Assembly: GCA_017990495.1 (NCBI GenBank)
Contig: JAGNNV010000011.1
Coordinates: 1-36,567 of the forward strand
DNA length: 36,567 bases
Direction of reading: 5' to 3'
DNA from: Vicinamibacteria bacterium
GTDB lineage: Bacteria > Acidobacteriota > Vicinamibacteria > Fen-336 > JAGNNV01
Under the pieces are notes generated by a model. That model saw nothing but the letters and a program-made list of their open reading frames with translations, was not told the origin of the DNA and ran no database searches. Positions 16,820 through 23,209 of the stretch are shown one piece after another (positions within the stretch are counted from its first letter, which is position 1; each line of letters opens with the position of its first letter). Position numbers and translations under genes: made by a program.

Positions 16820-18241
16820 TCAATCGGACGCGAGGGGAAGACTGACGACGAAGCGGCACCCGCCCTGATCCAGGTTCTCGACGCGAATCTCGCCCTGGTG
16901 GGCAACGGCGATCCAGGCCGCGATCGAAAGCCCCAGGCCCGACCCCTCTTGTTCGCCGTGCGTTCGCGCGGGATCGGCGCGGTAGAACCTCTCGAACACA
17001 TGGCCGATCTTGTCGTCCGGGATGCCAGGACCATCGTCTGAAACCGAGAGAAGGCCGCGGCCTGATTCTGCAGACACGCTCACGCAAACGTGCGCTTGCG
17101 GCCCGTTTGTGGTCTTGACCCCTGCAAACTTCACCGCGTTGTGCACGAGGTTAAAGACGAGTTGCCTCAACCAGCGTTCGTCGCCCGCCACGATGACGGG
17201 CACGACGGCCTCCACCGCGACCTGAACGCTCCCGACCGGCGCCGCGCCCCCGGCGGTTTCCGCAATCTCTCTCGCCAGAACATCGAGGCGAACCGGCGCC
17301 CTCTCCATCGGGATACGACCGGCGTCGGCCCGCGCAAGCACCAGGAGGTCGGCGGTGATGGAGCGCAGGCGGTCGACATCGTAGCCAACGGAAAGGAGGG
17401 CCTCACGGTACTCCGGCGCTTCGCGGGGCTGGGCCAGTGCCACGTCTATCGCACCGCGCATCGTGGCAAGTGGCCCCCGCAACTCATGCGACGCATCGGC
17501 GGTGAACCTCCGCATCGCTTCGAAGGCGGCCTCGAGGCGGCCGATCATCTGATTGAGGGTAGTGACCAGGCTGCCAATTTCGTCTTCAGAGTGAGGAAGG
17601 GGAAGGCGCCGGCTCAGGCTGCCCGCCTCGATCTCCCGGGCCAGACGCGTTACTTCGGCGACGGGTGCAAGCGCCCGCTTCGCCAGGATGTAGCCGCCGA
17701 GTGCGGCCAGGACCACCGCGAGCGGCGACATCAGGAAAAGAGCCCACCGAAGGCTCGCGAGGGGAAGGGGAACATCACCCAGGCCTTGCGCAACCTGAAT
17801 CAAGCCGGCGCGGCCGCTTCTTGACCGGTAACGCTCCCAATACACGCGGATCGGCTCGGCTTCAGTGCCCAGCACTTCGAAACGGCCAGAAATCGGGATC
17901 GGGGCGTCATCGGGCTTCGATCCGATGAGCGCGCCGATCCCGCGCTGGTCGGCTGATTGAAAGAAGACGCGTCGCTCCCCCCCGGCTTCATGAACAAGGA
18001 CGAGCGGACCGAGACGTTCGAGTTCTGCTCGCTGCGCGTCGGTGAGCGTCTCGCAGTCCGCCTCCGAGGAGAGAACGCGCTCGACGGCGCGCGCGGTGGC
18101 GGTGAGGTTCGTGTCGTGATGGCGGATCAGTTGGTCCCGGACAACGCCGTAAATCAGGACCGCGAAAACAAAGAGAATGACGGACAGCATTAGCGCGTGC
18201 CAGAGGGCCAGCCGCAGGCGAAGCGTTCCCATCCCGCTCAC
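16820..18241 (-). CDS. Membrane sensor histidine kinase of a metal-type two-component system
   Basis: A 473-residue inner-membrane kinase. Helix 1 spans about 13-34 and helix 2 about 165-187, leaving a periplasmic sensor of roughly 130 residues. HAMP follows (188-240), then the H-box FTADASHELRGPL with H252, the N-box NLVHNAVKF (N368), DDGPG (402-406) and GSGLGLS (433-439). The layout matches CusS/CzcS-type metal sensors, but the periplasmic part has no obvious Met- or His-rich site. It is coupled to the response regulator by a GTGA overlap. A start at ATG 18232 is also possible. Inference: it senses periplasmic metal and turns on the operon that begins with its own regulator gene. Confidence 0.92.
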   Translation of the reverse strand: MSGMGTLRLRLALWHALMLSVILFVFAVLIYGVVRDQLIRHHDTNLTATARAVERVLSSEADCETLTDAQRAELERLGPLVLVHEAGGERRVFFQSADQRGIGALIGSKPDDAPIPISGRFEVLGTEAEPIRVYWERYRSRSGRAGLIQVAQGLGDVPLPLASLRWALFLMSPLAVVLAALGGYILAKRALAPVAEVTRLAREIEAGSLSRRLPLPHSEDEIGSLVTTLNQMIGRLEAAFEAMRRFTADASHELRGPLATMRGAIDVALAQPREAPEYREALLSVGYDVDRLRSITADLLVLARADAGRIPMERAPVRLDVLAREIAETAGGAAPVGSVQVAVEAVVPVIVAGDERWLRQLVFNLVHNAVKFAGVKTTNGPQAHVCVSVSAESGRGLLSVSDDGPGIPDDKIGHVFERFYRADPARTHGEQEGSGLGLSIAAWIAVAHQGEIRVENLDQGGCRFVVSLPLASD

Positions 18242-18912
18242 TCCGCTTCCTTGAGGACATAGCCCGCGCCACGGACGGTATGGATCAGCCGAGGCGCATC
18301 ATTCCGTTCGGTTTTGCGCCGCAGATAGTTGACATAGACCTCGACCAGATTCGAACCGCCGTCATAGTCCGCGTCCCAAACATGATCGAGGATCATCGAG
18401 CGGGTGAGCAACAGGCCCTTCCTGCGGAGAAAATACTCGAGGAGGGCGAATTCCTTGGTGGTCAGGTCGAGGGGACGCCCCCCCCGCGACGCTTCCCGGC
18501 GCGCCACATCCATCTCGAGATCTCCCGCTTTAAGCGTCGTTCGCGGCTCAACCGCCGGCCGCCTGGTGATGGCCCGCAACCGCGCGAGCAGCTCTTGAAA
18601 CTCGAAGGGTTTGCTCAGGTAGTCATCGGCGCCGAGGTCGAGACCGCGTATGCGCTCACCCACGGCGGAACGAGCGCTGAGCACAAGTATGGGCGAACGA
18701 GAACCGCGTGCGCGCAGATCGCGAAGGACATCGAGTCCGCTGCGGCCTGGGAGCATGACGTCGAGGAGTATGGCGTCGTACTCGTAGGTCGTGGCCATAT
18801 CGAAGCCCTGGGTCCCATCGGATGCGACATCCACAGCGTACCCCTGCTCCCGGAGGCCCTGGCGAAGGACGCCGGCGAGTCTCAGATCGTCTTCAACGAT
18901 GAGTACGCGCAT
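18238..18912 (-). CDS. OmpR/PhoB-type response regulator
   Basis: A 224-residue regulator: receiver domain (1-115) with E7, D8 and D9, phospho-acceptor D51 in LLDVMLPG and K101 in LSKPFEF, followed by a winged-helix DNA-binding domain (about 125-222) with the typical DLTTKEFALLEYFLRRKG, SNLVEVYVNYLRRK and IHTVRGAGYVL segments. It resembles CusR/CzcR regulators. It is the first gene of the minus-strand operon and is transcribed away from the repressor gene at 18966, with 53 bases between them. A truncated paralogue of residues about 107-168 lies at 21204-21407. Confidence 0.93.
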   Translation of the reverse strand: MRVLIVEDDLRLAGVLRQGLREQGYAVDVASDGTQGFDMATTYEYDAILLDVMLPGRSGLDVLRDLRARGSRSPILVLSARSAVGERIRGLDLGADDYLSKPFEFQELLARLRAITRRPAVEPRTTLKAGDLEMDVARREASRGGRPLDLTTKEFALLEYFLRRKGLLLTRSMILDHVWDADYDGGSNLVEVYVNYLRRKTERNDAPRLIHTVRGAGYVLKEAE

Positions 18913-18965
18913 TCTCCGAGCTTATGTGCGTCGGGTTAAGGCCGGATTAGACGGTCGCTCTTCGC

Positions 18966-19244
18966 GTGCTGAATGAGACTTTCGTACCTGACGAACGCAA
19001 AGCGGAGCTGCGAAGTCGGCTGGGACGCATTCAGGGTGAGGTGTCGGGCGTTGGACGCATGTTGGACGAGAACAAGCCAAGCATGGACATTCTCACGCCG
19101 GCTGCTCAAGAGGCATTGCGCGGCTTCAGCCGGATCATGGTCCTGAACTACCTGGAGAAGCGCGCAACTGCTGCCGTGAGAGAGGGGCGACAGGACGACG
19201 TTTACGAGGATCTAATGAGGGTGATTTTCAGGCTGGCTCGATGA
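18966..19244 (+). CDS. CsoR/FrmR-family repressor paralogue without metal-ligand cysteines (copy A)
   Basis: A 92-residue all-helical protein of the DUF156 (CsoR/RcnR/FrmR) family, very like the protein at 22597: both have PDERKAELR, GRML, ALRGFSR and VLNYLEK in the same order. At the ligand positions it has Ser 39 where copy B has Cys (PSMD against PCMD) and Arg 66 where copy B has Cys (EKRAT against EKCAT). Two residues are missing in helix 2 between DIL and AAQEAL. With neither Cys it should not sense copper or thiols in the usual way. The GTG start is chosen by alignment with copy B and has no clear ribosome site. Either a decaying duplicate or a ligand-blind partner subunit. Confidence 0.75.
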   Translation: MLNETFVPDERKAELRSRLGRIQGEVSGVGRMLDENKPSMDILTPAAQEALRGFSRIMVLNYLEKRATAAVREGRQDDVYEDLMRVIFRLAR

Positions 19245-19264
19245 GCCACACGAGATAGAGCGAA

Positions 19265-19550
19265 ATGGAACGCAGAATGACACTCAAGGCCCTGGCGATG
19301 GTCGGATTCACTGGACTACTCGGCGGAACGGTGTTCGCCGGCGGACAAGACACGCCGCCTTGCTGCCAGAAGAAGGAGCAACCCGCCAACAAGGCGAAAG
19401 CCACGCCGTCCACGAAGATGCGCTGCACGCTGACCGGGGAGGTTGTCGACAGGTGCTGCTGTGAACAGCAAGACTTACTGCCCACTCGCTGGCAAGGCCG
19501 TGGAAAAGTGTTGCTGTGAGCCGGTCGCGGATGAGCCCGCCAAGAAGTAG
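19265..19550 (+). pseudogene. Frameshifted copy of the CCCE-repeat Cys-rich exported protein (copy A)
   Basis: The first frame encodes MERRMTLKALAMVGFTGLLG, DTPPCCQKKEQP and MRCTLTGEVVDRCCCEQ, closely matching the intact protein at 22904. It then reads out of frame and stops at 19519. The other frame, from about 19464, gives KTYCPLAGKAVEKCCCEPVADEPAKK and stops at 19550, matching the rest of the intact copy. Comparison shows about 8 bases missing after the CCCEQ codons. The second CCCE repeat is therefore lost. It follows copy A of the repressor by 20 bases, the same order as in the intact pair. Confidence 0.85.
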
Positions 19551-19558
19551 CTACCCAA

Positions 19559-19580
19559 GCGGGGCGACGAGCATCCCCGC
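19559..19580. terminator. Possible bidirectional hairpin between convergent genes
   Basis: GCGGGG and CCCCGC form a 6-bp stem around a 10-base loop, between the plus-strand broken gene and the minus-strand chaperone gene. There is no run of T on either side, so intrinsic termination is doubtful. Confidence 0.3.
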
Positions 19581-19598
19581 CGGTGGTCCGACTTGATG

Positions 19599-20084
19599 CT
19601 ACAGGCCCGGTTCGACTTTAGCTCGCGTGAATTCTGCGACGAGTGCTGTCACCAACGAGCCGATGTTGCCCAAGCAACAACTGCCTTGGGGGTTCTTGAT
19701 CTCGCACGCGCAGCGGCCGGCCTTGACGTGTTCGGTTACGCGGCCTGACGCCGTGGATCGGCCGGTCTCCTGGATCTCGCGGCGCAGATCAGCCTCGCCG
19801 ATCTGAAAGCAGTAGCAGGCGGTGCGGTCGACGCCGGTCTGCTTTTGAAAAACGGAGACGGCGATGGCGTCAACTTCGAAGGCTTCGCTGTCGGCAAAAT
19901 AGACAACCGGGCATGAGGCGGTGGGACAGAAGCGGTGACCATGCGCGGACAGGGTCGCGAGAGCCGCGGGTCGAAGGAGCGCCTTCACCGTCATGGCATC
20001 GATTCTTCTTCCTGGCTGGGCGCACTTCGGGCAGCGGAGTGGCCCTGGGGTGGGTTGAGCTTCGGCAAGGCAGCAATCGGCCAC
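19599..20084 (-). CDS. CopZ-like iron-sulfur metallochaperone
   Basis: A 161-residue Cys-rich cytoplasmic protein resembling the N-terminal [2Fe-2S] and zinc-binding half of the Archaeoglobus copper chaperone CopZ. Cysteines occur as CPKC (18-21), FCPTASCPVVYF (C53, C58), CYCFQIG (C90, C92), CAC (C125, C127) and SCCLGNI (C136, C137). The last pairs sit in a BFD-like helical fold. There is no C-terminal HMA domain. The GTG start at 20084 lies two bases after the merP stop, so it is the last gene of the mer-type operon. Inference: it accepts metal delivered by MerT/MerP in the cytoplasm, perhaps coupling it to redox chemistry. Confidence 0.8.
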   Translation of the reverse strand: MADCCLAEAQPTPGPLRCPKCAQPGRRIDAMTVKALLRPAALATLSAHGHRFCPTASCPVVYFADSEAFEVDAIAVSVFQKQTGVDRTACYCFQIGEADLRREIQETGRSTASGRVTEHVKAGRCACEIKNPQGSCCLGNIGSLVTALVAEFTRAKVEPGL

Positions 20085-20086
20085 AA

Positions 20087-20392
20087 CTACTTCGCTTTCG
20101 GGCCGTCGGCGGTGGTCTTCACTGAGGCCTCGAACCCGGTCTTCGAAACAGACTCCGCGATCTTCTTCGGCTCGGTCTTCGAAGGATCGTAGGTCACAAT
20201 GGCCTCGGCCTTTTCGTAGCTGACCTCAAATGTCTCGACGCCCTCCGTTCGCTTGAGCTGAATCTTCACCGCTCCGACGCATCCGCCGCAGGTCATGCCC
20301 TTGATGGCCAGCGTGGTTTGCGCCGTGGTCGCGGCCTGCACGAGGGTGCCGAGCAGGAGCGCCGCAATGGTCATTAATGAGAGCTTTTTCAT
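20087..20392 (-). CDS. merP: MerP-like periplasmic metal-binding protein
   Basis: A 101-residue protein with a cleavable signal (MKKLSLMTIAALLLGTLVQA) and one HMA domain whose loop is GMTCGGC (C35, C38), the site used by MerP to bind Hg(II) and by related proteins to bind Cu(I). The rest follows the ferredoxin-like pattern: VKIQLKRTEGVETFEVSY, AIVTYDP and IAESVSKTGFEA. The start at ATG 20392 has GAGGAG nine bases upstream. The frame runs open upstream of it, but that overlaps merT. It begins 13 bases after merT. Mercury is favoured by the MerT and MerR neighbours. Confidence 0.88.
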   Translation of the reverse strand: MKKLSLMTIAALLLGTLVQAATTAQTTLAIKGMTCGGCVGAVKIQLKRTEGVETFEVSYEKAEAIVTYDPSKTEPKKIAESVSKTGFEASVKTTADGPKAK

Positions 20393-20405
20393 GGGGTTGA
20401 ACTCC

Positions 20406-20744
20406 TCAGAACAGATAGATCGAGTAGACGGGGAACGTGGTGGTGAGCAGGACAAAGAGCGTGGCCACCCACAAGGCGGCTTTGGCCGCACGATTGGCCG
20501 CGGGGATTTCACACGCCTCGCCCGGCCCGCATTCCGGCTGGGCGGGCCGGTAGGTCGAGTAGAAGGCTGCGGCGAGGAGAGCGTACGTCGCCAACAGAAG
20601 ATACGGACGGAGCGGCTCCAGGCGCTGGGCGGCGGCAGCGCCGGCGATTCCGAGCGTCGCGAAGACGAGGGGGCCGATGCAGCAGGCCGAGGACAGGATC
20701 CCCAGGGCAACTGACCCGAGGAGGGGCACGCGGGGTCTTTTCAT
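20406..20744 (-). CDS. merT: MerT-like mercuric ion transporter
   Basis: A 112-residue inner-membrane protein with three hydrophobic segments (about 8-38, 47-64 and 88-110). The first carries the paired cysteines SSACCIGP (C21, C22) that receive Hg(II) from MerP. A second pair, C72 and C78, lies in the loop ECGPGEAC, as in MerT. It moves metal into the cytoplasm. Its ATG overlaps the merR stop (ATGA). No mercuric reductase gene is visible in the window, so the cytoplasmic fate of the ion is unclear. Confidence 0.88.
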   Translation of the reverse strand: MKRPRVPLLGSVALGILSSACCIGPLVFATLGIAGAAAAQRLEPLRPYLLLATYALLAAAFYSTYRPAQPECGPGEACEIPAANRAAKAALWVATLFVLLTTTFPVYSIYLF

Positions 20745-21163
20745 CGGGTCCCTTTCTCCATTCCGGAGCCTTCGGCGAAACTCAAGACCACGGGGCAGGA
20801 ATCAGCGCCTTCAGCGCACAGCGCAAGCCCCTTCGCGAGTTCGCGGCGGAACGCGCTCAACTCACCAATCTTTTGATCGATGATTTCGATTCGACTTCGA
20901 AGGCGCTCGGCCACACGACGGCAGGCGCCGGGTGTCCGCAAGCGCTGGACGCGCAGAAGTTCGCGAATGTCGTCGAGGCTCAGGCCCACCCCCTGTGCGC
21001 GCCGAATGAACAGGACGCGCTGAGCGTCGGGCTCCCCATAGAGCCGGTAGCCCGCATCCGAACGCTGGGGCAGAGAGATCAGTCCCTCGCGTTCGTAGAA
21101 GCGCAGCGTGTCGCGCGAAACCCCGCACCGCCTTGCCAGATCACCGATTCTCAAGAGCGCCAT
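20741..21163 (-). CDS. merR: MerR-family metal-responsive regulator
   Basis: A 140-residue activator: winged helix (LRIGDLARRCGVSRDTLRFYE, then GYRLYG), a dimerisation helix, and a metal loop. C81 aligns with the MerR Cys used for divalent thiophilic metals (CueR has Ser there). C116 and C123 (LCAEGADSCP) flank the loop, which has only six residues between them. MerR has eight and CueR seven, so the metal cannot be fixed from the loop length. The ATG at 21163 is favoured because an earlier in-frame ATG (21175) lies at the -10 box. It is the first gene of merR-merT-merP-copZ and a MerR-type promoter lies directly upstream. Confidence 0.85.
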   Translation of the reverse strand: MALLRIGDLARRCGVSRDTLRFYEREGLISLPQRSDAGYRLYGEPDAQRVLFIRRAQGVGLSLDDIRELLRVQRLRTPGACRRVAERLRSRIEIIDQKIGELSAFRRELAKGLALCAEGADSCPVVLSFAEGSGMEKGTR

Positions 21164-21176
21164 CCATCGACCCATA

Positions 21177-21207
21177 GGGTAAGCCCTGGACCTGAGTCCA
21201 AGGTCAA
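21177..21207 (-). promoter_or_regulatory. MerR-type promoter/operator for the mer-like operon
   Basis: Reading the minus strand: TTGACC (-35, 21207-21202), a 19-base spacer and TTACCC (-10, 21182-21177). The spacer holds the dyad CTTGGAC-TCAG-GTCCAGG. A long 19-20 base spacer with a central dyad is the hallmark of MerR-family controlled promoters. Transcription should begin about 21170, leaving a leader of only a few bases before the merR ATG at 21163. Confidence 0.7.
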
Positions 21208-21407
21208 GGACTTTTCGTGAGGGAGCGCGTCAGCAGCAACAGCTTTTTTATAGGCAGGAAGTTTTCGAGGAGGGCGAATCCCTTCGTGGTGAGATCAATC
21301 GGTCGACCCGCCCGCTGGACGCGCCGACGCGCGACATCCAGATCGGCGAACTTGAGGATCGTGTGTGGCTCGACCGCGGGTCTACGCGTGATGGCCCGCA
21401 GCAGCGC
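21204..21407 (-). pseudogene. Fragment of an OmpR-type response regulator
   Basis: The open frame encodes LLRAITRRPAVEPHTILKF, DVARRRV, GRPIDLTTKGFALLENFL and LLLLTRS, matching residues about 107-168 of the intact regulator at 18238-18912. Only the receiver-effector linker and the start of the winged helix remain. The phospho-acceptor part and the recognition helix are gone. It ends at a stop inside the mer promoter region. It is a remnant of a duplicated regulator-repressor block. Confidence 0.85.
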
Positions 21408-21420
21408 GTGCCGGTCTCCG

Positions 21421-22230
21421 CTATTTCCGGGAATAGACGAAGGTCGCCCAGTGGACATCCCAGTTTGCGTCCGCTCCTGATGGCGCAGGCACAACATGGA
21501 TGGTACGGACGTTCCAAAGGCCGCCGTCGGCGGGAACGCTGACGACGCCATCGCTTGACGTCGTCAGGGACAGCTCGGTTTCCTTCTGCCCCGAGACGGG
21601 GGCCTTACCCGCGTGGACGCGTACTCCGCCGAGTGATTTGCCCTGAAACGTCAGCCGGATGCGAACAGGCACGACCGTGCCTGCCCCGGGATCGGACAAT
21701 GGAACAAACTCGAGCGGATGCCCAACGATGCGGTCGAAGGCGCGTGGCCCGGAGCCCGCCTCGACCACGGTTTTTCCATACTTCGCGTAGCGCCTGACGA
21801 TGTCGGCGGTCGGCAACTCCCCGGTACGATCGTAGTGGTGCAGCGCAGCCTCAGCGCCTTCCGCAATCAGATACTTGCGAAAACTGGCTGCGGTCTCGTT
21901 GACATGGCGCCAGCCGATGGCAACGCCGACGATCTTTTGTCCGGGCGTTTTCGGACGATGACGCAACACCAGCGAATTGCCCTGCGTGGTCAGCGAGGTA
22001 ATCCTTTCGTCTTCGACGGCGCCAATCACGCGCGCCTCGGTGACACGGTCGGGCGTGACGGCTGACAAAGTAGTGGGGAACGCGCTGCTGGTCTGGCCTC
22101 GCACTACGATTTCGCCTGAAGGGGTCGGGGCGAGAGGGTCAGGCACGAGCCAAAAATCGTGGGCCAGGGCTAGTTGCGCCACCAGTACGCTGGCGGCAAC
22201 GAATGAAACGGTTCGGCAAGATGTGGGCAT
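21421..22230 (-). CDS. DUF4198 (NikM-like) exported protein
   Basis: A 269-residue protein with a Sec signal ending LALAHDFWLVPDP. The AHDFWL-P start of the mature chain and the two-part beta-rich layout are typical of DUF4198 proteins, which are related to periplasmic parts of nickel/cobalt uptake systems. The mature N-terminal His could bind metal. A later segment (VVPVRIRLTFQGKSLGGVRVHAG followed by a GVVSVPADGGLWNVR block) fits the family's C-terminal beta-sandwich. It stands alone between the regulator fragment and the CsoR-type promoter. No uptake permease is nearby, so the role is unclear. Confidence 0.8.
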   Translation of the reverse strand: MPTSCRTVSFVAASVLVAQLALAHDFWLVPDPLAPTPSGEIVVRGQTSSAFPTTLSAVTPDRVTEARVIGAVEDERITSLTTQGNSLVLRHRPKTPGQKIVGVAIGWRHVNETAASFRKYLIAEGAEAALHHYDRTGELPTADIVRRYAKYGKTVVEAGSGPRAFDRIVGHPLEFVPLSDPGAGTVVPVRIRLTFQGKSLGGVRVHAGKAPVSGQKETELSLTTSSDGVVSVPADGGLWNVRTIHVVPAPSGADANWDVHWATFVYSRK

Positions 22231-22526
22231 AAAGAGAGTCCCCGAGATAAGGCGTTAAAAGTATCGAATGCTCCCACGGACGATGGCCAGCGTTGGGCTC
22301 TGTCCGTCCAGTCCAGCAAGCGCAGACTCTAACGCGTGTCTCAAAGCTGATTCCCCGACGATGAGTTGACCCCATACCATCGAGCCAAAGTCGCGCTCAC
22401 GGCCACGCCCTCGAGCGTCGGGGAGTCCGCATGCGAACGCACGAGCGAATCCCAGCGTCGTCAGGTTCGTTCGACCGCGGGCGCGCACGACATGAATCCC
22501 CGCTCGTTGGTCCCCTCGAAAATCCC
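22231..22526. other. Intergenic stretch without a recognisable gene
   Basis: About 300 bases between the DUF4198 start and the CsoR-type promoter. A minus-strand open frame (22255-22536) encodes 93 residues with no recognised motif and no convincing ribosome site. The DUF4198 promoter should lie here, but no clear -35/-10 pair was seen. Confidence 0.5.
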
Positions 22527-22556
22527 TTGACCTCAATATACCCCTGGGGGTATGGT
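22527..22556 (+). promoter_or_regulatory. Promoter with perfect CsoR-type operator
   Basis: TTGACC (-35, 22527-22532), an 18-base spacer and TATGGT (-10, 22551-22556). The spacer and -10 contain ATACCCCTGGGGGTAT (22538-22553), a perfect 16-bp palindrome with the ATACCCC/GGGGTAT arms known for CsoR-family operators. A bound repressor would block the polymerase, so the repressor should control its own operon. Copy A at 18966 has no such site upstream. Confidence 0.85.
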
Positions 22557-22596
22557 CGGCTCCGTGTTCCCCAAGCGAAAAACGATCCCGCTGCGG

Positions 22597-22881
22597 TTGC
22601 TAACCGAGACGTATGTCCCTGATGAACGAAAAGCCGAACTCAGGAAACGGCTGAAGCGGGCGCAGGGCCAGGTGAGCGGGATCGGCCGCATGCTCGATGA
22701 CAACCGACCTTGCATGGACATTCTGGTCCAGGTCACGGCGGCGCAAGAGGCGCTCCGCGGATTCAGTCGCGTGATGGTCCTCAACTACCTGGAGAAGTGC
22801 GCCACGGACGCCGTCAAGGAGGGGAGGCAGGAGGACGTTTACGACGACCTGATGAAAGTGATTTTCAAGCTGGCTCGATGA
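22597..22881 (+). CDS. csoR: CsoR/FrmR-family repressor with C-Y-C ligand set (copy B)
   Basis: A protein of about 94 residues in the DUF156 family: ELRKRLKRAQGQVSGIGRML, PCMDILVQVTAAQEALRG, VLNYLEKCATDAV and a C-terminal YDDLMKVIFKLAR. Counting from a TTG start at 22597, C39 and C68 match the two Cys ligands of CsoR (C36, C65), but the His position (H61 in CsoR) is Y64. The first ATG (22552) lies inside the -10 box and cannot start the mRNA made from that promoter, so I place the start at TTG 22597, aligned with the GTG of copy A. A GTG at 22564 is possible. It should repress itself and the Cys-rich gene through the operator at 22538. Copper is suggested by context. The missing His leaves a thiol or persulfide signal open. 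Confidence 0.85.
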   Translation: MLTETYVPDERKAELRKRLKRAQGQVSGIGRMLDDNRPCMDILVQVTAAQEALRGFSRVMVLNYLEKCATDAVKEGRQEDVYDDLMKVIFKLAR

Positions 22882-22903
22882 GCCGAGGAAAGGAAGAGAA
22901 AAA

Positions 22904-23203
22904 ATGGAGAGACGAACAATGTTCAAGGCCCTGGTCGCGGTGGGCGTCACCGGGCTTTGGGGGGCCGGAACCTTCGCTCTGGACAAGAAGGACACGCCGC
23001 CTTGTTGCCAGAAGAAGGATAAACCGCAGGCGGGCGCGGCCAAGGAAAAGCCCGGCACGAAGATGCGGTGCACACTGACCGGCAAGATTGTCGACGAGTG
23101 TTGCTGCGAGCAACGGGAGGGCAAGACCTACTGCCCGCTCGCGGCCAAGAACGTCGAGGCTTGTTGTTGCGAGCCGGTGGTGGCCGAGGCCGCGAAGAAG
23201 TAG
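22904..23203 (+). CDS. Small exported protein with two C-x9-CCCE repeats, putative metal binder
   Basis: A 99-residue protein with 10 cysteines. Residues 4-25 form an export signal (basic RR, then FKALVAVGVTGLWGAGTFA). The mature chain has PPCCQKK (C34, C35), a Lys-rich linker, and two related units 21 residues apart: CTLTGKIVDECCCE (56-69) and CPLAAKNVEACCCE (77-90). The consensus is C-x-L-x-x-K-x-V-(D/E)-x-CCCE. I do not recognise the family. The spacing differs from TRASH/YHS and from HMA motifs. It lies 22 bases after the repressor under a CsoR-type operator, so copper or another soft metal is the likely ligand, in the periplasm. A frameshifted relative lies at 19265. Confidence 0.85.
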   Translation: MERRTMFKALVAVGVTGLWGAGTFALDKKDTPPCCQKKDKPQAGAAKEKPGTKMRCTLTGKIVDECCCEQREGKTYCPLAAKNVEACCCEPVVAEAAKK

Positions 23204-23209
23204 CGCACA

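Noticed and set aside
22255-22536. 93-codon minus-strand open frame in the intergenic stretch
   Set aside because: No recognisable motif, no ribosome site, and a second minus frame overlaps it; left uncalled.
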